A stretch of 64,000 nucleotides of DNA from Helicobacter pylori_CU (GCF_000259235.1 NC_017733.1:558001-622000); one strand, 5' to 3'. Shown: positions 44,708 through 54,497, numbered from the stretch's first letter. A program made the numbers and translations. The notes: generated by a model not told the origin, from the letters alone.

Positions 44708-45751
44708 TTATTTATTCTTTTGGATTTGCAACAAATAAGAGTTTTTGATTTGGATTTTAGGGGGTTTGGGTAATGATTGCACTAAATTTTCTAGCGTTAT
44801 TTTAAAATCATCAAACAAATAATTGGCCAAACTGCCAGGAATGGGGTTGATCTCATTAAGATACACTTCATTTTCTATGACAAAAAAATCGCAACGGATG
44901 ATCGCGCCATCAAACAAATCGTTATAGAGTTTTTTAAAATTTTCTTTTAATTGTTCTTCTAAAGCGTTAGAAAGGTTCGCTTTAGGGGCTTTATTGCGTG
45001 AAAAATCCAAATATTTTTGTTTGAAATCTAAAAATTCCTGTTTGTTAGGCTCTTCCACATAAGAAAAACAAAAATCCTTTTTGATCTTACAGCCGGCCAA
45101 ATTGTATTCTTTCACGCCCTGAATGAAAGGCTCTATTAAGACCTCTTTAGAATATTCAAACGCGCTGTCTAAAGCGTAAATCAATTCTTTTTCTTCTTTC
45201 ACAACGCTCACCCCTAAGGAGCTTCCGGCGTTACTGGGCTTGACAATGAAAGGGAAATTAAACCCAATCAAATCCAGGGCGTTAGCGCGGTTTTTTTCAT
45301 TCAAAAGCACATAATCTAAAGTCTTTACCCCTAAATCTTTGGCGTAAAGTTTGGTTAAATATTTGTTGTAACTCAGCACGCTCGCTTCAATCCTAGGGCC
45401 TATAAAAGCGATACGATAAAATTCTAACAAGCTCGCTAATTTCCCGTCTTCGCCATCGCCCCCATGCACAAGATTGATCACTAAAGGCAATTCTATTATC
45501 TTAGTGCCTAAAAACGAGTTCTTAAGCAAGCCATTGTGCGTAAGGATTAGGGGGGATAATTTTTTTTCTTTGATTTGAGCGAAGTATTTTGAATGCATGT
45601 TGGATTCTTCAATCAAATAAAAATGATGGTTTTCGTCTAAAAAAATAAAATATTTAATCCTATCCTTTAACACTCCTTTAAGCGCGATCGCGCTCACAAT
45701 GCTGATTTCATGCTCAAAACTCGCCCCACCAAATAAAACGCAAAACTCCAC
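44708..45751 (-). CDS. ddl: D-alanine--D-alanine ligase
   Basis: Ddl joins two D-alanines for peptidoglycan. Starting at GTG 45751 (AGGGAG seven bases upstream) gives 347 residues opening MEFCVLFGGASFEHEISI, the Ddl N-terminal motif. The ATP-grasp core is seen in VVHGGDGEDGKLASLLE, VKPSNAGSSLGVSVV and IRCDFFVIENEVYLNEINPIPGS. It heads a wall-synthesis run ddl-hydrolase-murF. Confidence 0.95.
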   Translation of the reverse strand: MEFCVLFGGASFEHEISIVSAIALKGVLKDRIKYFIFLDENHHFYLIEESNMHSKYFAQIKEKKLSPLILTHNGLLKNSFLGTKIIELPLVINLVHGGDGEDGKLASLLEFYRIAFIGPRIEASVLSYNKYLTKLYAKDLGVKTLDYVLLNEKNRANALDLIGFNFPFIVKPSNAGSSLGVSVVKEEKELIYALDSAFEYSKEVLIEPFIQGVKEYNLAGCKIKKDFCFSYVEEPNKQEFLDFKQKYLDFSRNKAPKANLSNALEEQLKENFKKLYNDLFDGAIIRCDFFVIENEVYLNEINPIPGSLANYLFDDFKITLENLVQSLPKPPKIQIKNSYLLQIQKNK

Positions 45752-45827
45752 GATCAAACTCCCTAAAAACGATTGCAATCAAGTCTATCTATTTTACCTA
45801 AAAAAAGGCTTTTGAATTTTCTTAAAA

Positions 45828-46304
45828 TTAAAGTTTAATGTTAAAAAATCCTAAAACATTGATGACTAATAACACGCTCAAGCCGGCTAAAACACCCGCT
45901 AAAGCGTCATCAGCCACAACCCCTAAGCCCCCTTTAACTTCTTTGTCTATTCTACCAATGAGTGAGGGCTTAGTGATATCATAGATCCTAAAAAAGATAA
46001 AACTCAAAACCACGCCCGCTAACGATAACCCGCTAACCGCCATCGCCAACCACATGCCCACTAATTCGTCTATCACAATGTAAGAGCTGTCATGCCTCTT
46101 AGTCTCTTCTTCTTCCTTATCTATTTGAGCGATAGCGATAAGCCCAATGAAAATCGCCCCTAAAAACAAAGTGTTAGCCGAAAAAGCTAAAACGGGTAAG
46201 CCTAGTAACAACGCTACTAAACTCCCTATCGTTCCTGGAGCTTTTTTAGAATACCCGCTAAAAAAAAGGGTTAAAAAACACGCGCGAAGACTAAATTTAT
46301 CCAA
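45828..46304 (-). CDS. pgpA: Phosphatidylglycerophosphatase A
   Basis: PgpA dephosphorylates phosphatidylglycerol phosphate. The 158-residue membrane protein carries GYSKKAPGTIGSL (about 18-30) and IVIDELVGMWLAM (about 77-89), both PgpA signatures, and three to four helices. It is 49 bases upstream of ddl on the same strand and diverges from the aminotransferase gene. Confidence 0.88.
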   Translation of the reverse strand: MDKFSLRACFLTLFFSGYSKKAPGTIGSLVALLLGLPVLAFSANTLFLGAIFIGLIAIAQIDKEEEETKRHDSSYIVIDELVGMWLAMAVSGLSLAGVVLSFIFFRIYDITKPSLIGRIDKEVKGGLGVVADDALAGVLAGLSVLLVINVLGFFNIKL

Positions 46305-46406
46305 TCATTGCCTTAAATTCTTTTTAAACCATGGCATTTTAGCATTTTATTTGCATTAAAAAGCGATTTTCTTAAACAATAAGGCTTAATTTTAAGCGCG
46401 TTTTAG

Positions 46407-46412
46407 TATGAT
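46407..46412 (+). promoter_or_regulatory. Putative -10 element for the aminotransferase gene
   Basis: TATGAT stands 39 bases before the ATG at 46451 in the 146-bp divergent spacer. No -35 is evident. Confidence 0.35.
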
Positions 46413-46450
46413 AACTTTTAAATTCTCTCAAAAATTAAAGGTTAATTTTA

Positions 46451-47560
46451 ATGTTGCTTTTCACTCCAGGCCCTGTAGCCATTAATGAAGAGATGCGCTC
46501 AAGCTTTTCTCAGCCAATGCCCCACCACCGCACCAAAGATTTTGAAAAGATTTTCCAAAGCGTGCGAGAAAATTTGAAAAAAATGACCGGTTTAGAAGAA
46601 GTTTTGCTTTTAAGCAGCAGCGGGACAGGGGCTATGGAAGCGAGCGTGATTTCCTTGTGCCAAAAAGAGTTGCTTTTTGTTAATGCGGGTAAGTTTGGCG
46701 AAAGGTTTGGCAAGATCGCTAAAGCCCATTCACTCAAAGCCCATGAATTAGTCTATGAATGGGACACACCGGCTCAAGTGGATGAAATATTAAACGCGCT
46801 TGAAGCCAACCCTAACATTGATGCGTTTTGCATTCAAGCATGCGAGTCTAGTGGGGGGTTACGACACCCTGTAGAAAAAATCGCTCAAGCGATTAAAGAA
46901 ACTAACCCGAATGTTTTTGTGATAGTAGATGCGATCACCGCTTTAGGGGTTGAGCCTTTAGAAATAACGCATGTTGATGCGCTCATTGGGGGGAGTCAAA
47001 AAGCGTTCATGCTACCCCCTGCGATGAGCTTAATCGCATTGAGCCAAAAGGCGATTGAACGCATAGAAGAACGCAATGTGGGGTTTTATTTCAATTTAAA
47101 GAGCGAATTGAAAAACCAAAAAAACAACACCACGAGCTACACCGCTCCTATTTTACACACTTTAGGGTTGCAACGCTATTTTGAATTAGTGCAGAATTTA
47201 GGGGGCTTTGAAGCGCTCTATAGAGAAACTAAAAAAGCCGCTTTAGCCACTCAAAAAGCCGTTTTAGCGCTCGGTTTAAAGATTTTCCCTAAAAGCCCGA
47301 GCTTGAGCATGACAACGATTTTTAGCGAGCATGCCAAAGAATTGAGAAACCTTTTGAAAGAAAAATATCAGGTGCAATTTGCGGGCGGTCAAGAGCCTTA
47401 TAAAGATGCGTTCATTCGCATCAACCACATGGGGATCATTCCTGTTTATAAAAGCGCTTACGCCTTAAACGCCCTAGAGTTAGCCCTAAACGATTTGAAT
47501 TTAAGGGAATTTGACGGCGCGGCGAATACAACCTTTTTGAAGCAATATTACGAAATTTAA
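46451..47560 (+). CDS. Class V aminotransferase (SerC-like)
   Basis: A 369-residue PLP enzyme. FTPGPVAINEEM at the start, LLLSSSGTGAMEA for cofactor phosphate binding, VDAITALGVEPL with the PLP Asp, and GGSQKAFMLPP with the Schiff-base Lys mark the serine-pyruvate/alanine-glyoxylate branch of class V. H. pylori lacks an obvious standard SerC, and this gene is a candidate for the phosphoserine aminotransferase step; that is inference. It leads an operon with gpt (8 bases) and rimO (1 base). Confidence 0.8.
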   Translation: MLLFTPGPVAINEEMRSSFSQPMPHHRTKDFEKIFQSVRENLKKMTGLEEVLLLSSSGTGAMEASVISLCQKELLFVNAGKFGERFGKIAKAHSLKAHELVYEWDTPAQVDEILNALEANPNIDAFCIQACESSGGLRHPVEKIAQAIKETNPNVFVIVDAITALGVEPLEITHVDALIGGSQKAFMLPPAMSLIALSQKAIERIEERNVGFYFNLKSELKNQKNNTTSYTAPILHTLGLQRYFELVQNLGGFEALYRETKKAALATQKAVLALGLKIFPKSPSLSMTTIFSEHAKELRNLLKEKYQVQFAGGQEPYKDAFIRINHMGIIPVYKSAYALNALELALNDLNLREFDGAANTTFLKQYYEI

Positions 47561-47568
47561 GGATCACA

Positions 47569-48030
47569 ATGCATTATTCTTATGAAGCCTTTTTGAAAGA
47601 CAGCCTGGAATTAGTCAAACAAGTGGAGCAAATTTGCAATGTCCCAGAAGCCCTTGTGTGCGTGATGCGAGGGGGCATGACTTTAGCGCATTTTTTGAGT
47701 TTGCACTGGGATTTAAGGGAAGTTTATGGCATCAATGCGATTTCTTATGACACCACCCACCGACAAAACGCCCTAAAAATTGAAAATATCCCCACGATCA
47801 AAGATCATTTAAAAACCATTTTAGTGGTAGATGAAATCGTAGATAGCGGTAATTCTTTAGAGGCGGTGCTTAAAGTGTTGCAAGACAAACACCCTGATAA
47901 AAAGTTTTATAGCGCGAGTTTGTTCCAAAAGACAAGCGCGAAATACAAAGCCGATGCGTTTTTAAAAGACGCTCCTGAATGGATTGATTTCTTTTGGGAA
48001 GTGGATTTGAAAAACTTAAAAAGCCATTAA
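47569..48030 (+). CDS. gpt: Xanthine-guanine phosphoribosyltransferase
   Basis: A 153-residue purine-salvage enzyme with PRPP-binding motif TILVVDEIVDSGNSLEAV (about 82-99) and the short hood region of the type I phosphoribosyltransferase fold; VCVMRGGMTLAHFLS precedes it. It fits Gpt-type salvage of xanthine and guanine; hypoxanthine use cannot be excluded. Its stop lies one base before the rimO ATG. Confidence 0.85.
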   Translation: MHYSYEAFLKDSLELVKQVEQICNVPEALVCVMRGGMTLAHFLSLHWDLREVYGINAISYDTTHRQNALKIENIPTIKDHLKTILVVDEIVDSGNSLEAVLKVLQDKHPDKKFYSASLFQKTSAKYKADAFLKDAPEWIDFFWEVDLKNLKSH

Positions 48031-48031
48031 C

Positions 48032-49351
48032 ATGCAAATTAAAGAAAACAAACAACTCTGCCTGATCTCATTAGGTTGCTCTAAAAATTTGGTGGATTCA
48101 GAGGTGATGCTAGGCAAGCTTTATAACTACACGCTCACTAATGACGCTAAAAAAGCCGATGTGATTTTGATCAACACTTGCGGGTTTATTGAAAGCGCTA
48201 AACAAGAGAGTATCCAAACCATTCTCAACGCCGCCAAAGACAAAAAAGAGGGGGCGATTTTGATTGCGAGTGGGTGCTTGAGCGAACGCTATAAAGATGA
48301 AATCAAAGAATTGATCCCTGAAGTGGATATTTTTACCGGCGTGGGGGATTATGACAAGATTGATATTTTGATCGCTAAAAAACAAAACCAGTTCAGCGAG
48401 CAAGTGTTTTTAAGCGAGCATTATAACGCGCGCATCATCACCGGATCGAGCGTGCATGCTTACGTTAAAATTTCTGAGGGCTGTAACCAAAAATGCTCTT
48501 TTTGCGCTATCCCTAGCTTTAAGGGGAAATTGCAAAGCAGGGAATTAGACTCCATTTTAAAAGAAGTGGAAGATCTGGCTCTTAAAGGTTATAAGGATAT
48601 GACTTTTATCGCTCAAGACTCTAGCTCGTTTTTATACGATAAGGGGCAAAAAGACGGCTTGATTCAGCTCATTAGGGCGATTGACAAACAACAAGCCTTA
48701 AAGAGCGCTCGCATTTTATACCTCTACCCTTCTAGCACCACTTTAGATTTGATTAGCGCGATTGAAGACTCGCTTATTTTTCAAAATTATTTTGACATGC
48801 CCATCCAGCATATCAGCGACTCCATGCTTAAAAAAATGCGCCGTAACTCCAGCCAAGCGCACCATTTAAAGCTTTTAGATGCCATGAAACAGGTTAAAGA
48901 AAGCTTTATAAGAAGCACGATCATTGTAGGGCATCCGGAAGAAAATGAGGGCGAATTTGAGGAATTGAGCGCGTTTTTAGACGAGTTTTGCTTTGACCGG
49001 TTGAATATTTTTGCTTTCAGCACTGAAGAAAACACGCATGCCTATTCTTTAGAGAAAGTGCCTAAAAAAATCATCAACGCCCGCATTAAAGCCTTGAATA
49101 AAATCGCTTTAAAACACCAAAACCATTCTTTTAAGGCTTTGTTAAATAAGCCCATTAAGGCGTTAGTGGAACATAAAGAGGGCGAGTATTTTTACAAAGC
49201 AAGGGATTTGAGATGGGCGCCTGAAGTGGATGGGGAAATTTTAATCAATGACAGCACCTTAACCACCCCTTTACAACCCGGGCATTACACGATTATGCCT
49301 AGCGCCTTTAAAGACAATATCTTACTCGCTAAGGTTTTAAGCCCTTTTTAA
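48032..49351 (+). CDS. rimO: Ribosomal protein S12 methylthiotransferase RimO
   Basis: RimO methylthiolates the conserved Asp of ribosomal protein S12. The 439-residue radical-SAM protein has three N-terminal cluster cysteines (LGCSKNLVDSEVM, NTCGFIESA, ASGCLSERY), the SAM cluster GCNQKCSFCAIPSFKG near 150, and a C-terminal TRAM domain. The CSKN and AIPSFKG forms distinguish RimO from MiaB. Confidence 0.95.
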   Translation: MQIKENKQLCLISLGCSKNLVDSEVMLGKLYNYTLTNDAKKADVILINTCGFIESAKQESIQTILNAAKDKKEGAILIASGCLSERYKDEIKELIPEVDIFTGVGDYDKIDILIAKKQNQFSEQVFLSEHYNARIITGSSVHAYVKISEGCNQKCSFCAIPSFKGKLQSRELDSILKEVEDLALKGYKDMTFIAQDSSSFLYDKGQKDGLIQLIRAIDKQQALKSARILYLYPSSTTLDLISAIEDSLIFQNYFDMPIQHISDSMLKKMRRNSSQAHHLKLLDAMKQVKESFIRSTIIVGHPEENEGEFEELSAFLDEFCFDRLNIFAFSTEENTHAYSLEKVPKKIINARIKALNKIALKHQNHSFKALLNKPIKALVEHKEGEYFYKARDLRWAPEVDGEILINDSTLTTPLQPGHYTIMPSAFKDNILLAKVLSPF

Positions 49352-49392
49352 AAGTTAGGGCTAAAAGCGCGGCTAGAGCGTGGGGATTTGCG

Positions 49393-49413
49393 TTTTTTTT
49401 TTTTTGTTAAAAT
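49393..49413 (+). promoter_or_regulatory. T13 tract directly upstream of a -10 element
   Basis: Thirteen T at 49393-49405 are followed by G-T and then TAAAAT (49408-49413), 31 bases before the GTPase ATG. The tract fills the place of the spacer and -35. Length variation in such tracts is known to tune H. pylori promoters, for example that of sabA. Confidence 0.65.
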
Positions 49414-49443
49414 GCGTCAGAAAAGTTCGGCATGAGGGCAAAA

Positions 49444-51294
49444 ATGAAAAACATTTATCTTGGCGTAGAAAAGAGTATTAAAGAACTTCAGAGTATTTTT
49501 AAAAACACTGATGATAAAGATGAAAAACTAAAGCGATTCAACCAAGAAGCGTTAAAAGTATTCCAACAATTAGAACTTAAAAGTTTAAAAGAGCTTGAAA
49601 GTTTAAAAAATAATGAAGAATGGGAAAATTTTACCATTGCCTTTTATGGGGAAACCGGTGCGGGGAAATCAACCCTTATTGAATGTTTGAGGCTGTTTTT
49701 TAAAGAACAAAGCAAAGTAGTTCAACAAGAACGATTCAAGCGGCTTTATTCCAATTACCAAAACAACTATCAAAATGATGAACGCAAAAAACAAGCTATT
49801 TTAAACGAACTTCATTCATTGCAAGATGGAGCGACTATAGGCGATGGGAGGAGCGATTTCACTTTAAAAATGCGATCTTATCCTTTCCAATACAATCATC
49901 AAAACTTTATTTTGCTGGATGTGCCAGGGATAGAAGGCGACGAAAAAAAGTGATTGATCAGATTTCTAACGCCACACAAAAAGCCCATGCTATTTTTTAT
50001 GTTACCAAAAAGCCCACTCCTCCGCAAAAAGGAGAAGAGAGGAAAGAAGGGACGATTGAAAAAATCCAAAAACAGCTTGATTCGCAAACAGAGGTATGGA
50101 CGATTTACAACAAACCGATTACTAGCCCAAGAGCTTTTAAAGATGATCTTATTGATGGAAGCGAAAAAGAAAGCTTAAAAATTTTAAATAAAGAAATGAA
50201 AAACATTTTAGGCGAGCACTACAAGGGCTATAAAGCAGTGAGCGCCCAAATGGCTTTCTATGGCCTTTCATCGGCGTTGCTGCCAGAGAGCGATTTTTAC
50301 AAAAACAAACAAAAATTTCTAGAAATTTTTAAAGTAGAAGAATTATTGTATAAATCCCGTTTCCAACAATTAAGAGAATTTATAACCGAAGCGCTTCTTA
50401 AAAACTCACGCAACAAAATCATAGAATCCAACTGCAACAAAGCCTTAAAAGCGATAGAAAAATTACAAGAAGCGATCAAAACCACGATTGACAGACAGAT
50501 AGATCCAATCATCAGAGAAATAAAGAACCACCACCAAGAAGTTTGTGATAATTTGGATCGTTCTAAAGAAAAATATATATCCAATTTAACAAATTCAGTA
50601 TTCACAGAAACAGCGATTCAGATCTGATTTTAGAGAAGAAATGCATGCACATATTGAAAGAGACATTGAAAATGATGAACTTAAAACAATGTTTAAACAT
50701 GAACTCCAAAAAGGCATGGAAAAATCGGGTGAAAGCATAGAACGGCGTTCTAATGAATGCAAGGAACGATTCATTGAAGAGATAAAAAAGATATTGAACA
50801 ATTTCAAGAGAGGCTTAAAGATTCTCTAATAATGTTAAATCGCATCAACATTGATAGTGGTTTTGATTTTAGTTTCAATATTGATAGCGGTATTAATAAA
50901 ATAGGCTTATTCGCTTCAATAGGAGGTTTGGTTCTACTTTTAGCGGCACCTATAGTAGGTGATTGCACTATTTGGAGGATTGGTTTTAGGAGCAATCGGG
51001 ATAGTTAAATCAGTGTGGAGTTTTTTTGATTCAGACTATAAAAAATCCCAACAAAAAAAAGAAGTGGATAAAAATTTAGATAAAGCTTGTGAAATAATTA
51101 CAGAAGATGTGAGAAACCAAATTGAAAGTGGCAAAAAAGGCGCATCTGAAATGATTGAGAATTTAAAAGCCGGGCTTAACGATCTCATTGTTTGTTACGA
51201 GTGCATGAGGGAATGGCTAATAGAAGCCGGTGAAGACTTATCACACTTAGCTGATTGCATCAAAACCACATTAAAACAAAGGATCGCGCAATGA
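49444..51294 (+). pseudogene. Dynamin-like large GTPase, broken by several frameshifts
   Basis: From ATG 49444 (GAGG upstream) the gene encodes a P-loop GETGAGKS (69-76) and LLDVPGIEG as G3. It then shifts frame at A7 (49943-49949; eight A would continue), around 50612-50625, at A6 (50784-50789; seven A would continue), and around 50957-50961. Pieced together it gives about 616 residues: GTPase, long coiled-coil stalk, a hydrophobic hairpin (IGLFASIGGLVLLLAAPIV... LFGGLVLGAIGIV) and a helical tail. That layout is dynamin-like. Its stop overlaps the next GTPase start (ATGA). Four breaks suggest decay, though homopolymer sequencing errors are possible for two. Confidence 0.75.
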
Positions 51295-53000
51295 AGAATG
51301 AAACGCTAGAACAATTTAAAAGAAATCAAGAGAGGAATCAAGAAATTCTTAAAAAATTACTTGATTTTGTCCATACTGGGGAAGAATACGGCATCAAGGT
51401 TGAAGAGTCTCTCAAAGACAAGATCCGTAATGCGATGAAAGATGTTTCTGGTCAAAAACTGAAAGTGGCTTTGGTGGGAGGTTTTTCTTGCGGGAAAACC
51501 TCCATAGCGGCAGCTTGGATCGAGCGGCTGGACAAGAGCATGAATATAGACCATCAAGAATCCAGCGATGAAGTTAAAATCTATGACATAGACAATGAAA
51601 TTGAGCTGGTTGACACCCCGGGACTATTCGGGTTTAAAGAAAAAACACACGATAGCGGCGAAATAGAACGCTATAAAGATATTACAAAAAAATATATCAG
51701 CGAAGCCCATCTCATTTTATACGCGCTCAACCCGTCAAACCCCATCAAAGAAAGCCATAAGGACGATTTGAACTGGTTATTTAGGACGCTCAATCTTTTA
51801 TCCAGGACGATTTTTGTCATCAGCCGTTTTGATGAAGAAGCGGATATTGAAGATGAAGAAGATTACAACAAAAGATTTAAGATCAAAAAAGAAAACATTC
51901 AAAACCGACTGAATGAGCTGATTTCTTTAAGTGAAGAAGAAAAAGAAAGTTTGATTATTGTCGCTGTTGCGGCAAACCCTTTTGATTTGGGGGTGGAACA
52001 CTGGCTAAAGCATCAAGAAGAATTCCAAAAACTCTCACACATCAAAGCCTTGCAAGACGCGACGCAAAAAAAGATTAAAGAAAATGGCGGGAAATTAACC
52101 ATCATAGAAGAAGCCAAAAAAAGCGTCATTCAAGATATGGTCTATAGGCAAATGCCACCCGCAAAACAAGCGTTGCAAGATATTAATAGAGAAATGGAAT
52201 ATTTGAATAAAACGCTTGAAAAAAGGCGAAAGGATATTCAAGATTTAAATAAAGAAATTTCTCAAGTCCGCATTCATTTAAGAGAATTTATAATAAGGTA
52301 TTTTAGCGATCTCATCCTTCAACTTTCTGGCACCAGCCTAGAAACCTTTAATGATTTTGTTATTAGAGAAATAGGCGATAAAGGTATCAATATAGAAACA
52401 AAAGTCCAAAATGAATTTGAAAGACAAACGCAAGGGATTGTAAATGAAATCGCTAAAATTGAAACCGGTTTTAATGCCGATATGGGTCTTTTTGAAAAGC
52501 ATGCCGGAACATTGGGGAAAATTGGAATCGATCTTTTAAAACAAAGCGGTTTTATCAATGCGACTAACATCAAACTGGCTAGAGACACGATAGCGGCTGT
52601 GGGAAAATTTGTGGGCATGGATTTGGCTTTTAAATTCAAACCTTGGGGCGCTGTAAACTTGGCAGGCAGCATAAACAAAGGTTTACCGCTTATCGGTCTT
52701 GCTTTTGAAGTGTGGGATTCTTGGAAAGAAAGCCAAAAAATAGAAAAACTTGAAAAAGCTAAAGAAGAAATGAAATCCCATTTTGACGGACAAAAACAAG
52801 AAATATTAGCTCTCATCAACGATGAAACCAGATTCAAACAAACATGTTTCCCAATGGCGTTGAAACTGGAAGAATGCATTCAAGCATGCGAAGAAAGCGT
52901 TAAAAAAACGCAAGAGTGCGCTCAAGGTTTGGAAAAATGGATTCAAGCTGGCGAAGATTTTATCAAGGGCGAAGATTTTATAGATGTTGAGCCTGAATAG
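51291..53000 (+). CDS. Dynamin-like large GTPase, tandem partner
   Basis: Starting at ATG 51291 (AAAGGA upstream, stop-start overlap with the previous gene) the product has 569 residues. P-loop GGFSCGKT (63-70) and DTPG (108-111) are clear, with VISRFDEEAD as a likely base motif. Residues about 290-400 form long charged helices, 440-500 contain an amphipathic or hydrophobic segment (LAGSINKGLPLIGLAFEVW), and the C-terminus is helical. Paired adjacent GTPases of this size resemble LeoA/LeoB-C or Cj0411/Cj0412 dynamin pairs. Role not established; membrane remodelling is inference. Confidence 0.72.
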   Translation: MKNETLEQFKRNQERNQEILKKLLDFVHTGEEYGIKVEESLKDKIRNAMKDVSGQKLKVALVGGFSCGKTSIAAAWIERLDKSMNIDHQESSDEVKIYDIDNEIELVDTPGLFGFKEKTHDSGEIERYKDITKKYISEAHLILYALNPSNPIKESHKDDLNWLFRTLNLLSRTIFVISRFDEEADIEDEEDYNKRFKIKKENIQNRLNELISLSEEEKESLIIVAVAANPFDLGVEHWLKHQEEFQKLSHIKALQDATQKKIKENGGKLTIIEEAKKSVIQDMVYRQMPPAKQALQDINREMEYLNKTLEKRRKDIQDLNKEISQVRIHLREFIIRYFSDLILQLSGTSLETFNDFVIREIGDKGINIETKVQNEFERQTQGIVNEIAKIETGFNADMGLFEKHAGTLGKIGIDLLKQSGFINATNIKLARDTIAAVGKFVGMDLAFKFKPWGAVNLAGSINKGLPLIGLAFEVWDSWKESQKIEKLEKAKEEMKSHFDGQKQEILALINDETRFKQTCFPMALKLEECIQACEESVKKTQECAQGLEKWIQAGEDFIKGEDFIDVEPE

Positions 53001-53115
53001 GAATGAACTAAAATTGTGTTAAAATTTCAAAAACGCATCAAAAAGGCTTTTTGGCTAGGCTTGAAACGGGCTAAGCCAACAAGCGGCATTTTAAATCTTT
53101 CAATAAGGAAAGGCG

Positions 53116-53421
53116 ATGTTTTCTAAAATTTGCCCAACTCTTAAGCTTTTAAACGCGTTTAAAGGCTCTTTATTCAAACGCATTTCAAGCCCTGGGCAAA
53201 GCACTCGCATTACCAAGATGGTTTTGGGTATCAAAGACGCTTTCAATGACGATAAAGACCCATTGAATAACGCTTGTGAAGCTTTGGATTTAGTAGTGAA
53301 GTTTAAAAAAGAGCACCCGCAAGATTTTAACGAATTGTTTGAAATTTTAAAAGATCTCATTCAAGAATACGAACAAAATCCTGACGAGATCAAGCAAAAC
53401 CTCAAAGAAATCCTAAAATAA
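53116..53421 (+). CDS. Small helical protein, unknown function
   Basis: A 101-residue soluble protein, basic in the first 35 residues (LFKRISSPGQSTRITK) and acidic in the C-terminal half (EYEQNPDEIKQNLKEILK), with a likely coiled helix at the end. AAGGAAAGG precedes the ATG and TAAAAT at 53020-53025 may be its -10. It is nine bases before the HEPN-like gene, so the pair is probably co-translated. I do not recognise a family. Confidence 0.6.
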   Translation: MFSKICPTLKLLNAFKGSLFKRISSPGQSTRITKMVLGIKDAFNDDKDPLNNACEALDLVVKFKKEHPQDFNELFEILKDLIQEYEQNPDEIKQNLKEILK

Positions 53422-53429
53422 GACAAGGC

Positions 53430-54497
53430 ATGAACCACCTTTTAATCCTTTATAACCCTTACTATCAAAAAGATGTGATCCAACAACATTTAAGCGTTTT
53501 ACAGGAAAAATCCCAAGTGGGCTTTGGTAAAATCCGATCAAAGCTCAACGATCAAGAAAAGCAAGACTCTTTAGAAGAGGTTTACAAAGCCACCAATGAA
53601 GAAAATTTTTTGCAGCTTTTTTTGACCGATTACGCTAATTTATTTGCCGCTAAGGTGATAAAGGTTTCTAAAGAGATTGATGGGGGTTTGATCCCTAGCT
53701 ATTATAAAGAAAAAAATCTGGAAGTGGAAGACTTTTTTATTATCAGCGATTTAAGGGAATTAGTCAGGGAAGACTTCAGCCTTTTAAGGGATCAATTTTT
53801 AGCCAATTTCATCGCGCCCAATAACTACACTTACGCCATTTATGGGAATAATTATGTCTATCCTTTGCCGGTGAAATTGAAAGAAGAGCGTTCTTATTTT
53901 TTAGGCGATGAAAAGCACTATCTGAGCGTGTATAAAAGCAAAGAATATTTAACCATGCAAGAAAATTTCATGCGTTTTGTTTTTGGCAAAAGGCTTTTTT
54001 ACCTCTTACACCCTGATAGCATCAATAACATCATTCATGCAGAATTAGAGCTTTTACAAAGCGAAAACGATCTTTTGAATGATTTTACCAGTATCATCGT
54101 CAAATACTCCAAAACCTTAGAATACGAAATTTATACTTTTGCTAAACAAGTTCTTTTAAAGGCTTGCAAAAACGATCCCAGCCTTTATGATTTAGCTTAT
54201 AAAGTCCAAGGAAAATCTCTTACGCTTAAAGATTTTTTCACTAAAAAGCCCAATCTTGGGAGCGTTAAATTTTTACTCAGACACGAAAAAGTCCAAGACC
54301 ATTTAGAAGAAAATTTAAATAGATTCATCAATTATCCTTTTTCAAGAAGCCTAAGCCTTATTCAAAACATCCGCAATGAAGCCGTTCATCAAAAAGCTCC
54401 AGGTTTGAATGAAGTGGAAAAACTCAGGAATGAAATTTTAGGCATAGAAGGCGCGAGCTTACTCAAAGGCGTTTTAACCCACAAGGAAACTTCATAA
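53430..54497 (+). CDS. Unknown protein with a C-terminal HEPN-like RX4H motif
   Basis: A 355-residue, largely helical soluble protein. Residues 1-200 contain strands and helices with no familiar motif (MNHLLILYNPYYQKDVIQQHL). The C-terminal helical part ends with IRNEAVHQ, in which R315-x4-H320 fits the RX4-6H signature of HEPN-domain RNases, set in the typical SRSLSLIQNIRNEAVH helix. Only this motif supports HEPN, so the call is tentative. It follows the 101-residue gene by 8 bases and ends 35 bases before tilS. Confidence 0.55.
   Translation: MNHLLILYNPYYQKDVIQQHLSVLQEKSQVGFGKIRSKLNDQEKQDSLEEVYKATNEENFLQLFLTDYANLFAAKVIKVSKEIDGGLIPSYYKEKNLEVEDFFIISDLRELVREDFSLLRDQFLANFIAPNNYTYAIYGNNYVYPLPVKLKEERSYFLGDEKHYLSVYKSKEYLTMQENFMRFVFGKRLFYLLHPDSINNIIHAELELLQSENDLLNDFTSIIVKYSKTLEYEIYTFAKQVLLKACKNDPSLYDLAYKVQGKSLTLKDFFTKKPNLGSVKFLLRHEKVQDHLEENLNRFINYPFSRSLSLIQNIRNEAVHQKAPGLNEVEKLRNEILGIEGASLLKGVLTHKETS

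Noticed and set aside
53041..53056. CAAAAAG/CTTTTTG repeat before the 101-residue gene as a terminator
   Set aside because: The loop would be a single base and there is no T run after it in the useful direction.
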